The position numbers and the translations under genes were made by a program. Source: Canna indica (Eukaryota > Streptophyta > Magnoliopsida > Zingiberales > Cannaceae). Taken from it: a stretch of DNA of 64,000 bases. The stretch lies in the NCBI GenBank assembly GCA_034359265.1, contig CP136892.1, positions 86,854,001 to 86,918,000 on the forward strand. The letters are read 5' to 3'. The notes beneath the pieces were generated by a model. The model did not search any database. It was not told where the DNA came from and saw nothing but the letters and a program-made list of their open reading frames with translations. Of this stretch, positions 10,048-21,797 are shown piece after piece (within the stretch, counting starts at the first letter, position 1; the number at the start of each line of letters is the position of its first letter).

Positions 10048-13000
10048 ATGGGCGTCTCCTTTAAGATCGCCCGCGTCGGGTCCCGCTACCGCCCCAGGAT
10101 TCCCCCGGTGACGAACCCTCCAAACTCGGCTGATGGGGACGCAGAGAGCGCCGCCCCGCTCATTGGCGACCGCGCCACGGATCCCCCGCGCAATGAAGAT
10201 GCTGAGGTGAGCCTTCAGTTTTTCTGTGTTTCTGGGATTTTCGTCGTGCTCGTGGTCTTTGCGGTAAGAACTGGCAACCGTGCGCTTTCGGTCTTTCTCT
10301 CGTCTGATTTGCGGCCGTTAGACTGTTTTAGGGTTGTATGCTGGTTTCTAGTGAGGTTGGAGAGTTTCTTATGAATTTGGTCGAGCCTTTTATACTCAAG
10401 CTTTGTAACTTTATATATCCCATTGGTTTCCATGTCACTCCATGCTCTTTTCCGAGGTGGGTTTTGGGTTGGTGATGTTCTTCTATCGAATGATTCTTTC
10501 CTACTCTTTATTTCCGTTGAGATGGTTATGGTCGAATCCTACTCTGGCTTCTTATATTTGTATGTAGTTACTTTATTGTTTATCTATTTTCCTTTTTTTT
10601 CATTTACTTAATCAATGTCCACGATGAACATCCTTAAAATTCAGAACGAATTTCAAGCCTGACAAGTGTTTTGTCAATCCTGATCCGGATTTTGAATATA
10701 CCATCGGATGCATAAGATGCCATAGCCTAAGTTTTATGCTACATGCTACCACCTTGATAGCATAAGTAGATACTACAAAAATGAGCCTTCTTGTGAAGCA
10801 ACTGGAACGGATAACCACACACTTGGAAGACACATAAATTATCAGGATTTTATCTTTTATTATTTTCAAAGACTATTTAGACATTACCACACATGCTTTA
10901 TCTGGAATTAGTCTGTGTTTACTCAAATATATGACCTTATATGCTAGTTTGACGACAAATCATGATGGAAAATGTGAACTGTATTCATGATTACTCGCTT
11001 CAATTCTTAACATTGATTCATCACCTATTTGCATGTCTGATGGGTAGTCTTTGCCTTATTGAGGGTCCAAGTACATTACTCGCAAGAGTTCCAAATTACA
11101 TGTAGGCTTATTACCCTAAGATTTTAGCCTCTGCCATACCCATTATCAAAATCTGGAACTTTGTCAGTTCTGCTGCATTAGATTTATTTATACTTTGTGG
11201 AAAGTCTAGGTTAATTGATACAACTTATTTTATCCGTGTTTGGTTGGTAAAATACTCTTCTAGCTTGTTAGAAACCACATACCAGTGAAGACCGTAAGGT
11301 TTTATTTTTTTCTCTATCCCTTTTTATTCATCTTCTCCCCAAATATTGTCTAACTAGATCAGGTTATGGTGTTCCAAGTAACCTTAATTCACATCTGGTC
11401 TTTCTTAATGATGATGAGCATAATTTATACTCAGTTTGTGATGCTTGTGAATTCATACTTCATTTTTTGTTCTCATTGCCTATGTAATATACTAACATGA
11501 CATAGATTTATATTTGTTTAATATTTTCTACAAAGTTTGCTCAAGCATGTTTTCTTTACCTATTCATGTAGGTTTCTTTTTCGGGTTTGGATGATAAAAC
11601 TTCTGGTTTTTCTCATTTTACAACCATGAAGGGAAACAAATCTCATGGAACAGGTGATTGCAACGATGACATTCTGAAGCATTTGTCATGCTTTAAATTA
11701 ATGTCTTCTCTTATAAGTTCTTCCAATGGCAGATCATGAGGCTTCTTTCTCCCTTAACTTGTACCCTAATGGATTCTTTATTGGAAAGCCTATTGAGGTT
11801 TGTCGCTTCTACATTTAGTTAATATGTGAGTTATGTATTGTCCTAGCTTGTACCTTAACTTGTATCATGTTGTTCACCATTTAGTATTATTCTAGATTGT
11901 TCATGTTAATGAGTTTTCTTTGCATTGTAGGGTATGTTGCTGCCTCTGCTTCAAGATATTCCCGAGTTGTTGCACCCTTATGATAGGGCATCTAAGTTAT
12001 TGTTTTCTGTAAGTGAACTATTAGTTATAGGGCAAAATGATTGGGTGTTACTAGCTTGCACTGGCAATTGACTTCTTTCCTTACCTATTCATAAGCTTAT
12101 TTGTTGCATCTGTTTAGTAGTTAAGTAGTTTCTCTTGATTCTTTCTGTGTTTCTTTCAGAGTTTTTTTTTGATTGAAGGTATTAGTTATGACTTTTTTTT
12201 TTGAAAGAAGAAACCTGCATTCCATTCAAGAGTGATTCCATTCAAGAGTGATTCCATTCAAGAGTGATGGAGTAAAGGGAAATTAGAGTAGGAGAGGGAA
12301 TTTAAAAGTTAAGGAAAGTAAAAAAAACAACAACAACAGTTATCTCAACAACAGGTATTAGTTATGACTGTAGCAACAGGTAATCATTATTAAAATAAGG
12401 CATTATTATTGTTTGACTTTACTCCAACCACTAGCTCTGCCTTTGACATCCCATTCCTTTCTGGTAAGGTAATGGCTTCAGGGATGCCCAGTCCCATGGT
12501 ATGAGAGAAGCCAATAGGATTGTGATTTATTTATCATGTTATAAATCTGATGTTTAATTTCGTTGTTGGTTCCATACCAACATTTTTTCTTGAAGGCTTG
12601 TCACATGCTGTTGTTGCATTTTTCTTCTGTATTTTATAATGTCTAATGTTACAAGGCTGTCCCCAGTAAGAAAGGCCTGTGGCATTCTCCTTTTCTTGCT
12701 AATGATTTACCAATACTCATTTATGTGCTCATAATGCTATAGTTCTGTGTTGAAATTCTTATATTTTTGCTGGGATTTTATGAAATAATAGCATAAAATT
12801 CTGGTAAATGTATGTCTTAGGTGGTTTAGTTATTGTTCTTGTTTCATAACTTATTATGCTTAATTGTGCTAATCTTGATTACAATGGCCATTTTACTTTA
12901 GTTATCTTACCTTCATATGTGGTAATTAGGATATTGTACTGAGTAACTGCTACAAGCCCAATTTCTCTTTGCAATTTTCCTGTTTCACAGTGCAAGAAAG

Positions 13001-16000
13001 TGGACTTTCTTATGCAATTAGTTTTGTAGTTTTACTCCATGTATCTGGTTTTTGAGATTCTCTTCTTCTATGCAGGCAATTGAAAACGGCTGGTTGCCCG
13101 GAGATATTTTTGATGACTTACCTTGCAAGTATAATAATGGAACTTTATTTTGTGAGGTGAACTATTGCAAGATCTTTAGAGAAAAAAAGCTTCAAATTAC
13201 TTTTTTGATATTGTTTTTCCTTTCTTGATTTAGTTTTGTGTCATTTCTCGCTACTCGTATTCTATGTCTTGCAAGGTTAGCAAGGGATGGGGGTGCTCAA
13301 ATGATATGTTTATTACTAACAATGCACTTTGGTCAGAGTACATGGTTTTCAAACCATCTAATACTGGGACCATGCTATATTATGGACCTATATTCTCTGG
13401 CATTGCTATATTTTCTCCATGTTTATTACCAGTTCCAGATGACCCATTTTTTTGTTACAGAACTTAACTGGCTTGCTTTCTTTTTTGGATAAACTTAACT
13501 GGCTTGCATATGGCTGACTTGCTTGACACGTGACTTTTTGTCCTTGGTATCTTGTATAATACAATGAAACAATATCCATTATAGGTTTGAAACTCAAAGT
13601 TTGAGCTATGTTTGAAAGCAAAGTTGGATGCAAATGATATATTGTTATGTAGATATATTGTAGTACTTTCGTATTTATTAGGTTACTTCCATCTTTTGGA
13701 ACACAAATGAGTATGTTGTCAGTGAAACTCTGTGCACCATTAAATTGTAGATCACCAAAAAAGATGTCATTTTCCTTCACTAGACTTCCTATGTTCTTGT
13801 AGCAGGTCAGTAACGTTAGTTTCATAGCACCACATGGGCTAGGAGCCTTACAGATGATACTGGTATATTTAAACAGGCTCTTTGGTTACTCAACAGGCAA
13901 CCTCTTTAGAGATGAACTGAAAGCGCTTGTGCAAGTGCTTTAAATTAACTAGTTCTTCTTTATAGGTATATTACCTTTTTAAAAAACTGTAACTCTTTCT
14001 TCTTTCAAAAGGCGGTTGTCCTTTAGTAACTTGTCATCTATTCCATTTGGATATAAAAAAATTCATAAGTGTTGCAAATGATTTGGTATAAATGTTTTTA
14101 ATATGGAATCTACAATTCTATTTAACAATCATTATCACTATTTAATAGGACTGTCCAGTTGATAATCTTGGTTTAAAAATAGTTGTTATTCATTTATATT
14201 TTATTCTAACAACTTAAACTACTTAAGTATGATTTAATTGAAAACTGAATACCTCTAGGTAGGTAGGCCTTCCGCAAAGCTTGTGTGGTTCAATACTAAT
14301 ACTACATGTTCTTGTTCATATACAGCTTGCAATGCAGCCATGGTGCTACTTTTCAATGTACTTTCTATGGGATCAAGTTTATTAGCATCTTTATGTGGTT
14401 ATTTTAGTTGCAGAGTGTTCTTGTCTAGATTATGAGTATTCTTTTTTCTCTGCATTATGATTGATATTTCCTTTACATCTATAAATGACCAAGTCGAATA
14501 CAATCTGTTAGATCTGGGACTTCCGATCCTCTATGTCAAAATTGGAATACAAAGAATGTAATTCCTCTTGTGATGAGTTTCCCAAAGTTCAGAAAGTGTG
14601 CTTACGCATGGGTTTTGAGAATGTAGTCAAAGACATGCACTTAATTTCAAATGCTTCATGGACCTACAATGATCTATTGGTATGTGTACTTGGCTAGTCT
14701 GCTTGTCTGCTTTCTGGCAGCATTTGATGGCACATTGTTTTACATTATTTTGTTTGTCTTCTTCTCAGCAAGTTGAGTCTCAGATTATCAAGTTTTTGAA
14801 TCCAAAGCTTTATTTGAGCACAAAGCCATCTCTAGATAGATTGTGCAAGACATCAGCTTCCGAGGTAATAATAGTGACATTATTAATCCCATTATGTTAG
14901 TTACAATCTGATGCTGAGTTGCATAACCAGCTTTCAATATTATGTAGCTTGATTTAGGCATATTTAAAAGGAGATTGACCACTGAGCCGCATGATAAACC
15001 TGAATTTGACTGTGAGCCTGTCACTGTAGACCACTTAAACCGTGGTGTAATTGAAAACTTGAAGCCACAAACAAGTGATTTCCCTGATGGGGCATTAAGT
15101 TGTGCTCAAAATACTGTCTGTAGAAGCACGTCACTCATCGAAACAGATAGTGGTCAGAATAGCACAGCATTTACTTTGGCTTCCCAACCATGCAAAGTTT
15201 CAGATATAGGTTGCTCGGTCTCCAATACAAATATTTCTGCAGTTGTACCAAGTGTTCTATTTCCACCTGATAAAAATCGAAAAGATTCTTTCCTTCATAC
15301 AAGATATAATGCAACTTGTGGAAAAAGGAACCAGTTTCATCCAGAATCTGCTCGTAGTAGTGCTGTGAAAAGGCAAAAAAATGGGCTGCCAATCTCGGAT
15401 CCTCCACAACAGGTGAAGAATTCAAGCCCTGGGCCTGAGGACCAAAATAGAGTCAACATTTCACAGAAGCAACAGGACATTCGAGTTAGTGAGCATGTTG
15501 ATATTAGTAATCAGCCTTGTCATCCAAAAGATGAGTCTTCAACCATTATAGCTCCAGAGATAGAGGTGCAAATGATCTCCCACCTATCTGGAGCAGAAAA
15601 AAACACTGTCAAAGAAAAACCTACTGAAACAAAAGTTTCATGTAGTCAAGATGAAAGAAAGGGTAAGGAAGAATGTCTATACAATGTTGGGGATAAAAAA
15701 TCAAGGCAGCAGCTATCATTTAGGAAGTTCCTGTCGCATCCACAGTGTGATAATGATTTGTCTGGTATGAAACAGTTGAAGGAGAATACTACTCGGAAGA
15801 GGAAATTGACAAAAGGTTCTCAAGTTTCCTCCGATAGTTTGCACCAATCTCAACCTTTTCATTTTGGCAGAAAGCAAAGAGCATCACTAGGAACTCCTAG
15901 AAGTGTGTTTCCAGAGGTTTCTGATACTAAGTTGCGACCAGGAGATAGTATAGTTGATCATGCAGCTTCAGTTGAAACTGGTTCTGTGACATCTGCATCT

Positions 16001-18237
16001 AATAGTTCTTTAAAGGACGCCAATGGAATCAGTAATCCAGCAAGTACTACTGCTACATGTATACACGGCATATCAAATAGCTCTTTAACTGGGATCGTAC
16101 CACCTCCACCACCAGCTCTGTCGGAAGCTAATAATGTCTCGGCTCTTCTTGAGAGATTTTCCAAGATTGGAATGATAACACAAAGGTGCTGTTAAAAAGA
16201 AAAAAAAAATTGTTACGTAACACAGATTTCTTATCATTGATTATATCTATTAACAAGCAAGTGGCAGTAGAACATCTAAATCCATTATGAAAATGTTTCT
16301 TTGGTCTCTTTCAGGTAATTGTTTTTAATTTTTAATGCCTTTATCAGGTATGGACTTAATTCCAAGAAGAACAAAGTTGATAATCATCTGAACAGAAAAT
16401 TATCGCCACGGAGCCTCCTACCACCAGTTCGGTTTTTGGTGCCTGAGGATAGCGAAACTGGTGCAAGCAAGAACACTTGGAAAACCCGCATGCTAACATA
16501 TAAGCGTGCACAATTTTTCTTTACAGGTGTCTAATTAGTTACTGCTATTATGATTTTTAGTTGAGCTCAATCTGGAATGAAGTGAGATTGAAAGCTCTTT
16601 TTGTCTCAGGAAATAGTTTTCCTTTCTTGGCTTCTGAATCGTGGTGCAAACTTGTTCTGGCTAGAGCTGATGAGCTTTCTGACCATCAAGTAGTAGCTGA
16701 AATTTTCTACTTAACTGAAGGCAAGCATTTTCATGTCGCTCTTCTTCCAACACATGTAAGTTTCATTAACTAAAATGATTATTGTCTAAAATTTTCAGAA
16801 TCAAGTTGTTTTTGCTTATCTGATAGCTTGCTTTACAGTTTTATGCAGACTTGTTTTCTGCTCAGTTCACTTCACTGGTAAGATGGCCTTTCTTATTTGC
16901 ACTTTATGAAAATTGGTGTTCTTTCTGCTGTTCATTCTTGAATGCGAAATCTAGAAATTTTTCTGGTGGATAACTCATGGACCTGGGAAATTGCTCTTGC
17001 TGTATTTCCAATTATTCAGTTAGTGATCAACTCTTGACAATATGCTATTTGAGCTTCATCTTCATAAATTTGGTGGCTTATTAAGACGTCTTCTGAAGCA
17101 GTCATGGAAAATTATTAAATCGTCAATGTTCCCGAGTTTTAAGCTTAATTGATTATGTACCTTACGACCTAACTCTTTTTCGTGCAGATGGAAAATGATG
17201 GTTATGAACTTGTGAACGATCAATTGATGGACTCATCATTCACCACTTATAATTACTTTTCTGGTAGTTCTATACATAATGGTTCTTCTGGTTTTAGGTC
17301 TCTGCCTATCACTACAGCTGAAATGGACCATTCATCGAGGATAACTACACCAACAGTTGAAAATGCTATGCACTTCAATCAGTTTCCTCCTCAGAAATTT
17401 CTACTTCCAACAGCAATGCCATCTTTCAATTTGACTCGGCCACCTAAGAAAGAATTTCCTTCTGATGCTAGTTTCATGCAGCAACAAATTTCTAATGGTT
17501 TGAAATCCATGCCGCTTCATGAAAAGATTTTAAACAGCCCAGGCCTTTTACCTCTTATGCCCTTACAGCAATGCCCACGCCAGTCACACGGAATCTTGCA
17601 AAACAATGCGGCTACAGTTAAAAGTGCTGGTGATATTGTGGGTGCGGAACATCATGTCTCAAGTGCAACACTTAAGCAAATTTCAGCAACTAATAATTCT
17701 TGTTTTCCATTCATAAATAAAGGTACTGTTGAAACAACTCAGGCAATAGATGTAGCAAAGATTATGCAGATGCAGAAACTGGGAATGGACATTGATCTTG
17801 CTATTAGGCATCTGAGTAATGGGTCGGGTTCCACACTAACTGGGGCTTCATTGAGAACCAATGTTTATCCATTCCAAGGTAGAGGAAAGTCTCCACTACT
17901 ATTTAACAAGCCATCAACAGAATCATGCAACAGTACCTATCTCCCACAACATCAGCTGCCATTGGATCCTCGGCAAAGTTTACTAAATCCACATCAGTTG
18001 CATCAAATGGGCACTCAGCAACGCAATGTACCAGTCATTTCTCAATCAAGGGAGGCTACATCAGTTGGTCATCAGCAGTTTCTCAGAGTGGAAGGCAGGC
18101 AGGTTGGTTCGAGCATTGCAAATATTGGAAGCCCTCAATTAAGCGCCCAAACTGTAGGTTCTGCTGGTAGTATCACTAACTCACCCGTGGATTCTGCTGT
18201 AGTGAAGGAAGATAATATTAACAAAGACACCGTGTAG
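10048..18237 (+). CDS. PHL: PHYTOCHROME-DEPENDENT LATE-FLOWERING (PHL)/SPT20-like protein
   Basis: Twelve exons in one continuous frame: 10048-10206, 11572-11653, 11733-11797, 11931-12008, 13076-13156, 14512-14679, 14769-14864, 14948-16185, 16348-16526, 16610-16755, 16839-16877, 17188-18237. They encode about 1126 aa, somewhat shorter than I recall for the Arabidopsis protein (about 1300). The start MGVSFKIARVGSRYRPR is the conserved family N-terminus. Family-like blocks follow: LNLYPNGFFIGKPIE, LPGDIFDDLPCKYNNG, VCLRMGFENVVKDMHLISNASWTYNDLL (in part) and LDRLCKTSASE, corresponding to the SPT20 domain over the first 250 residues. The long middle exon is Ser/Asn-rich and basic in patches; the C-terminus is Gln/Pro/Ser-rich and low-complexity. 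Arabidopsis PHL is a nuclear protein acting with phytochrome B and CONSTANS in flowering time, and SPT20 proteins belong to SAGA-type coactivators. The function here is inferred by homology. Exon 6 (frame IWDFRSS) was chosen because only it keeps the frame and matches the VRDYR-like family block. Confidence 0.88.
12219..12266. repeat. Three perfect 16-bp tandem repeats in PHL intron 4
   Basis: ATTCCATTCAAGAGTG occurs three times head to tail, just after a poly-T stretch, in the intron between 12008 and 13076. Confidence 0.95.
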
Positions 18238-18556
18238 GATTGATTAAGTGCTTTCTTCTTTTGTATTTTGGGAAAATGTTGAACATTTTCATGTTCAGAG
18301 AGCAGCTCAATTTTTTGTGTGGCTGCTACAGTGAAGTAAATATATACAGCTGTAGAAGAATATCGTTACTGTATGTATTGCCCTTTTTGAAATCCAAAAT
18401 TTTGGGAACATCAATATGGCCCTAGTAGTAATGTTTGAATAGTATGATTGATGCAATTAGGATGTTTTGTTTTGATTCCAACACAGCATAATCCCGGTAT
18501 TTACCCAGGCACGCTTTGTCTCATTGGAGAATTCTTTAGCTGATCTGTATCCATAG
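18238..18556. other. 3' flank of the PHL-like gene
   Basis: Likely 3' UTR and downstream sequence; nothing else recognised. It ends at the hAT target site ATCCATAG (18549-18556). Confidence 0.5.
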
Positions 18557-18671
18557 CATGATTTTAAAAATCGGCCGAAACGGTACGGTAAGTCCGGTAT
18601 TTACCGGTTTTTGGGATTAGCGGTATTCGATATATCCGGTATTTGAAAATACCGGGTATATATGGTATACC

Positions 18672-18740
18672 GGGCGGTATACCATCATACCGCTCGGTAA
18701 GGGCGGTATACCATCATACCGCTCGGTAAGGGCGGTATGA
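18672..18740. repeat. 29-bp tandem repeat in hAT subterminal region
   Basis: The unit starts GGGCGGTATACCATCATACC. It is present as two perfect copies (18672-18700 and 18701-18729) and a partial third. Each copy contains GGTATACC, itself a palindrome. Such subterminal arrays are typical transposase-binding regions of hAT elements; binding here is inferred. Confidence 0.9.
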
Positions 18741-18762
18741 TGGTTGTTAACATTGGCAATGG

Positions 18763-18794
18763 GTGGCCGACAGCCTTGTCGGGCTGTCGGCCAC
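18763..18794. repeat. Perfect 13-bp inverted repeat
   Basis: GTGGCCGACAGCC and its exact reverse complement are separated by a 6-bp spacer, inside the hAT element. Confidence 0.95.
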
Positions 18795-18863
18795 ATTTGT
18801 GGGCTTGTACCGCCCGATATCGAGCGGTATTTGATATATACCGTCCGGTATGATAAACAGTGA

Positions 18864-18891
18864 CCCCAAACGGCTAGAGAGCCGTTTGGGG
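18864..18891. repeat. Perfect 12-bp inverted repeat
   Basis: CCCCAAACGGCT, spacer AGAG, then AGCCGTTTGGGG, directly upstream of the element's promoter. Confidence 0.95.
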
Positions 18892-18902
18892 CCGGGTTTG
18901 GG

Positions 18903-18936
18903 GTGTTTTGGGGGCTATATAAAGCCCCCAAAACAC
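18903..18936 (+). promoter_or_regulatory. TATA box enclosed in a perfect 14-bp-arm palindrome
   Basis: GTGTTTTGGGGGCT, spacer ATATAA, then AGCCCCCAAAACAC. The TATATAAA core (18916-18923) straddles the hairpin loop. It lies about 100 bp before the ORF start at 19022 and a pyrimidine-rich leader follows, so it is the likely promoter of the BED-finger ORF. Confidence 0.7.
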
Positions 18937-19021
18937 TCTTTTCACTCTCAATTACCCCTCTATCCATCAATCTCTCTCACACATCTTTTTTTATTAAGTT
19001 CTACATCGAAATTCTGTTGAA

Positions 19022-19492
19022 ATGACACTGAAATCTCAAGCCGACCCCGCATGGCAGCATGGTCGTCGGTTGGAGAAGGCTCATCACTGGCAATACCTCC
19101 ACTGTGATATGATTTCACGTGGTGGAGGCATCACTCGATTGAAGCAACACTTGGCCGGAGGATATTCCGACGTTGTCAATTGCTCCAAAGTATCGTCTGA
19201 AGTCCGAAAGATGTTCAAAGCACAACTCAACAACAAGAAGGAGGAACGTCTTAAGAATGCAACTCAACAAGTCGAGTTCGACCAACGAGCTATCCAAAAT
19301 GTCAGCGGTGACCATTATGAGGCTCGAGGCGGCGATTACGACGAGGATGCAGAATTTGAAGCCGGCATCCGAGCTTCATTGGAGCATCAGCATTACGAAC
19401 GAGAACAGATGTATTATCCTGAATCTCAATTCGAATATGGTAGCGGCAGTGGCAGCGGTGGCATAAGCATTTCTTTATCAATTGAATATTGA
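19022..19492 (+). CDS. Truncated hAT transposase-like BED zinc-finger protein, 156 aa
   Basis: The ORF lies within the hAT element, downstream of its TATA box. Residues 8-54 match the hAT BED finger: DPAWQHG at 8-14, the LHC ligand at Cys28, RGGGITRLKQHLAGG at 33-47 with His43, and Cys54. At position 25, where the first zinc-binding Cys is expected (W-x-C-x-x-C), the residue is Tyr (codon TAC, one transition from TGC), so the finger is probably impaired. The rest is charged, with a Gln/Glu-rich middle and a GSGSGSGG tail. No transposase catalytic domain is present. It may be a relic or a domesticated DNA-binding fragment; expression is unknown. Confidence 0.65.
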   Translation: MTLKSQADPAWQHGRRLEKAHHWQYLHCDMISRGGGITRLKQHLAGGYSDVVNCSKVSSEVRKMFKAQLNNKKEERLKNATQQVEFDQRAIQNVSGDHYEARGGDYDEDAEFEAGIRASLEHQHYEREQMYYPESQFEYGSGSGSGGISISLSIEY

Positions 19493-19683
19493 TTTTAAGC
19501 ATTTCTTTATCAATTATGTTGTTATTGAAGATTTGGAGCTATTTCTATTTATATATAATTTAAAAAAAACCGGTATGGTGTTTTTCGTACTGGACCGTAC
19601 CGAGTGTCGGTACGGTACTGTACCAGTTTCGGCCAAGTACCGAAATCGGTACCAAAACCGAGATTTTAAACCATGATCCATAA

Positions 19684-21797
19684 CGTAACTTTGCACGAGC
19701 CAAAGAAGATGTGCGTCCTCTGTTTTCTTCCATATGTCGAATATGCTCCATTTTTCTAGTTAACCATTCATACAGTCGGAACAGTGGTCTTACATTAGTC
19801 CTCAGATCGCTTTTATGGTGAGATATTTTGCTTAGATATGGTTGATGTAGATTTAAATCTTTCGGAATTTCAGTTCATTCTCAGAATTGTAATTTAGTCT
19901 CACTCCTTTCAGTTTCATCCGCATTGTTGTGTAGTCCCTCTCCTTTAATAACTGGCCATCTGACTAGAAAGTTACAGAGCCAGGAGAAAGCTTTCAAAGA
20001 GCATATTTATCTATCACCAAGCTTGCCTTGCTTCCTACAGAGCATAGTTGTGTTTTCATGTCAGCTTCTGCGACTTTATACTTGCATACTTAAATGTTGA
20101 AGCTGATGCAATTTGTTCGTCGTTGGTCAATTGACAGAAATTCATGCATACATTTAGGGTTACAAAGATAGAAGAAGAAGCAACATGGATGGATTAACAT
20201 GGATGGATTGACGAGGATGCAGCTTTTTTTATGTATCCCAACCGTGGCTATATCACTCGTGGTCAGTAGTTGCCAATGGAAGTAGTATTTTTTGCAGCGT
20301 AATGGAAGTAGTTGCCAATATTTTCTTCTTTCATTTTCTTTTTTGAGTGGTCAGTGATGCAATAGTAGTAGTAAGTAAGAAAATAATTCCCTATTTGTTC
20401 ATCCTATCATTATCTACTACCTCCGGGTGGTATATCCATTCTGATGAATGATTGTGGTTGTGCCATAAATACCTTCCAACTTCCAATTTTGGCATGTCGA
20501 CAGCTCCTACCGCAAAACATGCATGTGCTCTGCCCAGTTCACCTGTCTCAAATTATCATGTCTACGAGATAAAGATAGATCAATTAACATTTAATACGAC
20601 TTAGCAGAAGTAAGATTGAAAAGACAAGAGAGAGAGAAAGGAGAGGCCCACTTGTTCAATTTCAAGGGGAAGAGAAAGGGAGACGGCAAGTTGTCAAAGG
20701 GACCGGATACAGAACAAGTTGGCAATATAAAGATGTGAACGAGGCTTCTCAGGTAAGACTTACTTTTATTATAATCCCTGTCGGTAGATTTGTAAATCTT
20801 ATAATATATAATCACAATTTCATGTTCACATTAATCAAACACTTTAAGGACAAATCAGCCTTTTAGGTCCGAAGATCTCGGCGTATCGGCATTATCTAAT
20901 GCCCACTGGTCTTTCAAAAAACTTCATATTCTAATTACAAAAGCCATGTGGATGTATTTATATATGTCAAATATTATTCTTTAATTTGACAAGTCTTGCT
21001 CTCTCTCTTTGTATATTTATATATATTTTAATTCCTCTCGGTGCTATTGAGCTTATCAACTGATAAGAACATGAGAAGCACCGCCGTCCGTGCAAAAATC
21101 ATTCTTTGATCAAATTTAATACCATTCTTCTTACATGGTCATTATTGAAATGGATGTATGTAGTCCAGACATTATACTTGCTTATGATTTCAGCACCGCA
21201 TTGACTACATGATTTAAGAATTTACAGGTTATGATGAAAAAAATAGATCCCACCAAATTATTGCTCTTTATAGGTCATCAGTGATGCTAGCAAGAGTTTG
21301 ATAGACTTTGACAGGACATGGAAAAAGCAACTCTATGAATAGATTGATGCTTGTGTGCTTTGTAGACTCTGCTATTGTGCTTTAGGATAAATGAGTTCTT
21401 ATTGTGTTAATATCATCGCAATAAATCAGGGAGGAGTTGTAGCCAATCAAATATCAACTGTTCCAATTTCACAGGAAAAATGACTTGTCAATGTTTGGAC
21501 GGCTATAGTCGATTCCATTAATAAGACATGTATCATCACATGACTGCTCGGTGCCTTGTTGAAGGTGAGTGATCTTTTTATTTAACCTTAGCAGCAAATA
21601 TCTCAATATTACTTGTAAAATTGTGATTGGTCAAATATCATAATTATATTCAATTAGCTAAAGATCATATTAGTTTAAGATAAATTCAAATAAATCATGT
21701 TAGCTCGTGGTTTAATTTATCAAGTTGGATGAAATTGAGTTAGCTCAAAATGAGTCAATAAATGAGTCAATGGTTATTTGCTACGAGGACTATTTCA
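19684..21797. other. Intergenic, no gene recognised
   Basis: Mixed AT-rich sequence with short frames only. The word AACATGGATGGATT is repeated in tandem near 20190-20210. No domains recognised. Confidence 0.5.

Larger units (their letters stand above)
18557..19675 (+). mobile_element. Non-autonomous hAT element carrying a BED-finger ORF
   Basis: The terminal inverted repeats are CATGATTTTAAAAATCGG on the left and CATGGTTTAAAATCTCGG as the reverse complement of the right end. The flanks are ATCCATAG (18549-18556) and ATCCATAA (19676-19683), an 8-bp target-site duplication with one mismatch. The 5' subterminal part holds a 29-bp tandem repeat and several perfect palindromes, followed by a TATA box, a leader and one ORF. 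The ORF keeps only the N-terminal DNA-binding portion of a hAT transposase; the catalytic RNase H-like and hATC parts are absent, so the element would depend on a transposase made elsewhere. Confidence 0.85.

Noticed and set aside
13238..13825. Open frames on both strands in PHL intron 5
   Set aside because: They do not join in frame to flanking exons and match nothing in the family; they are intronic.
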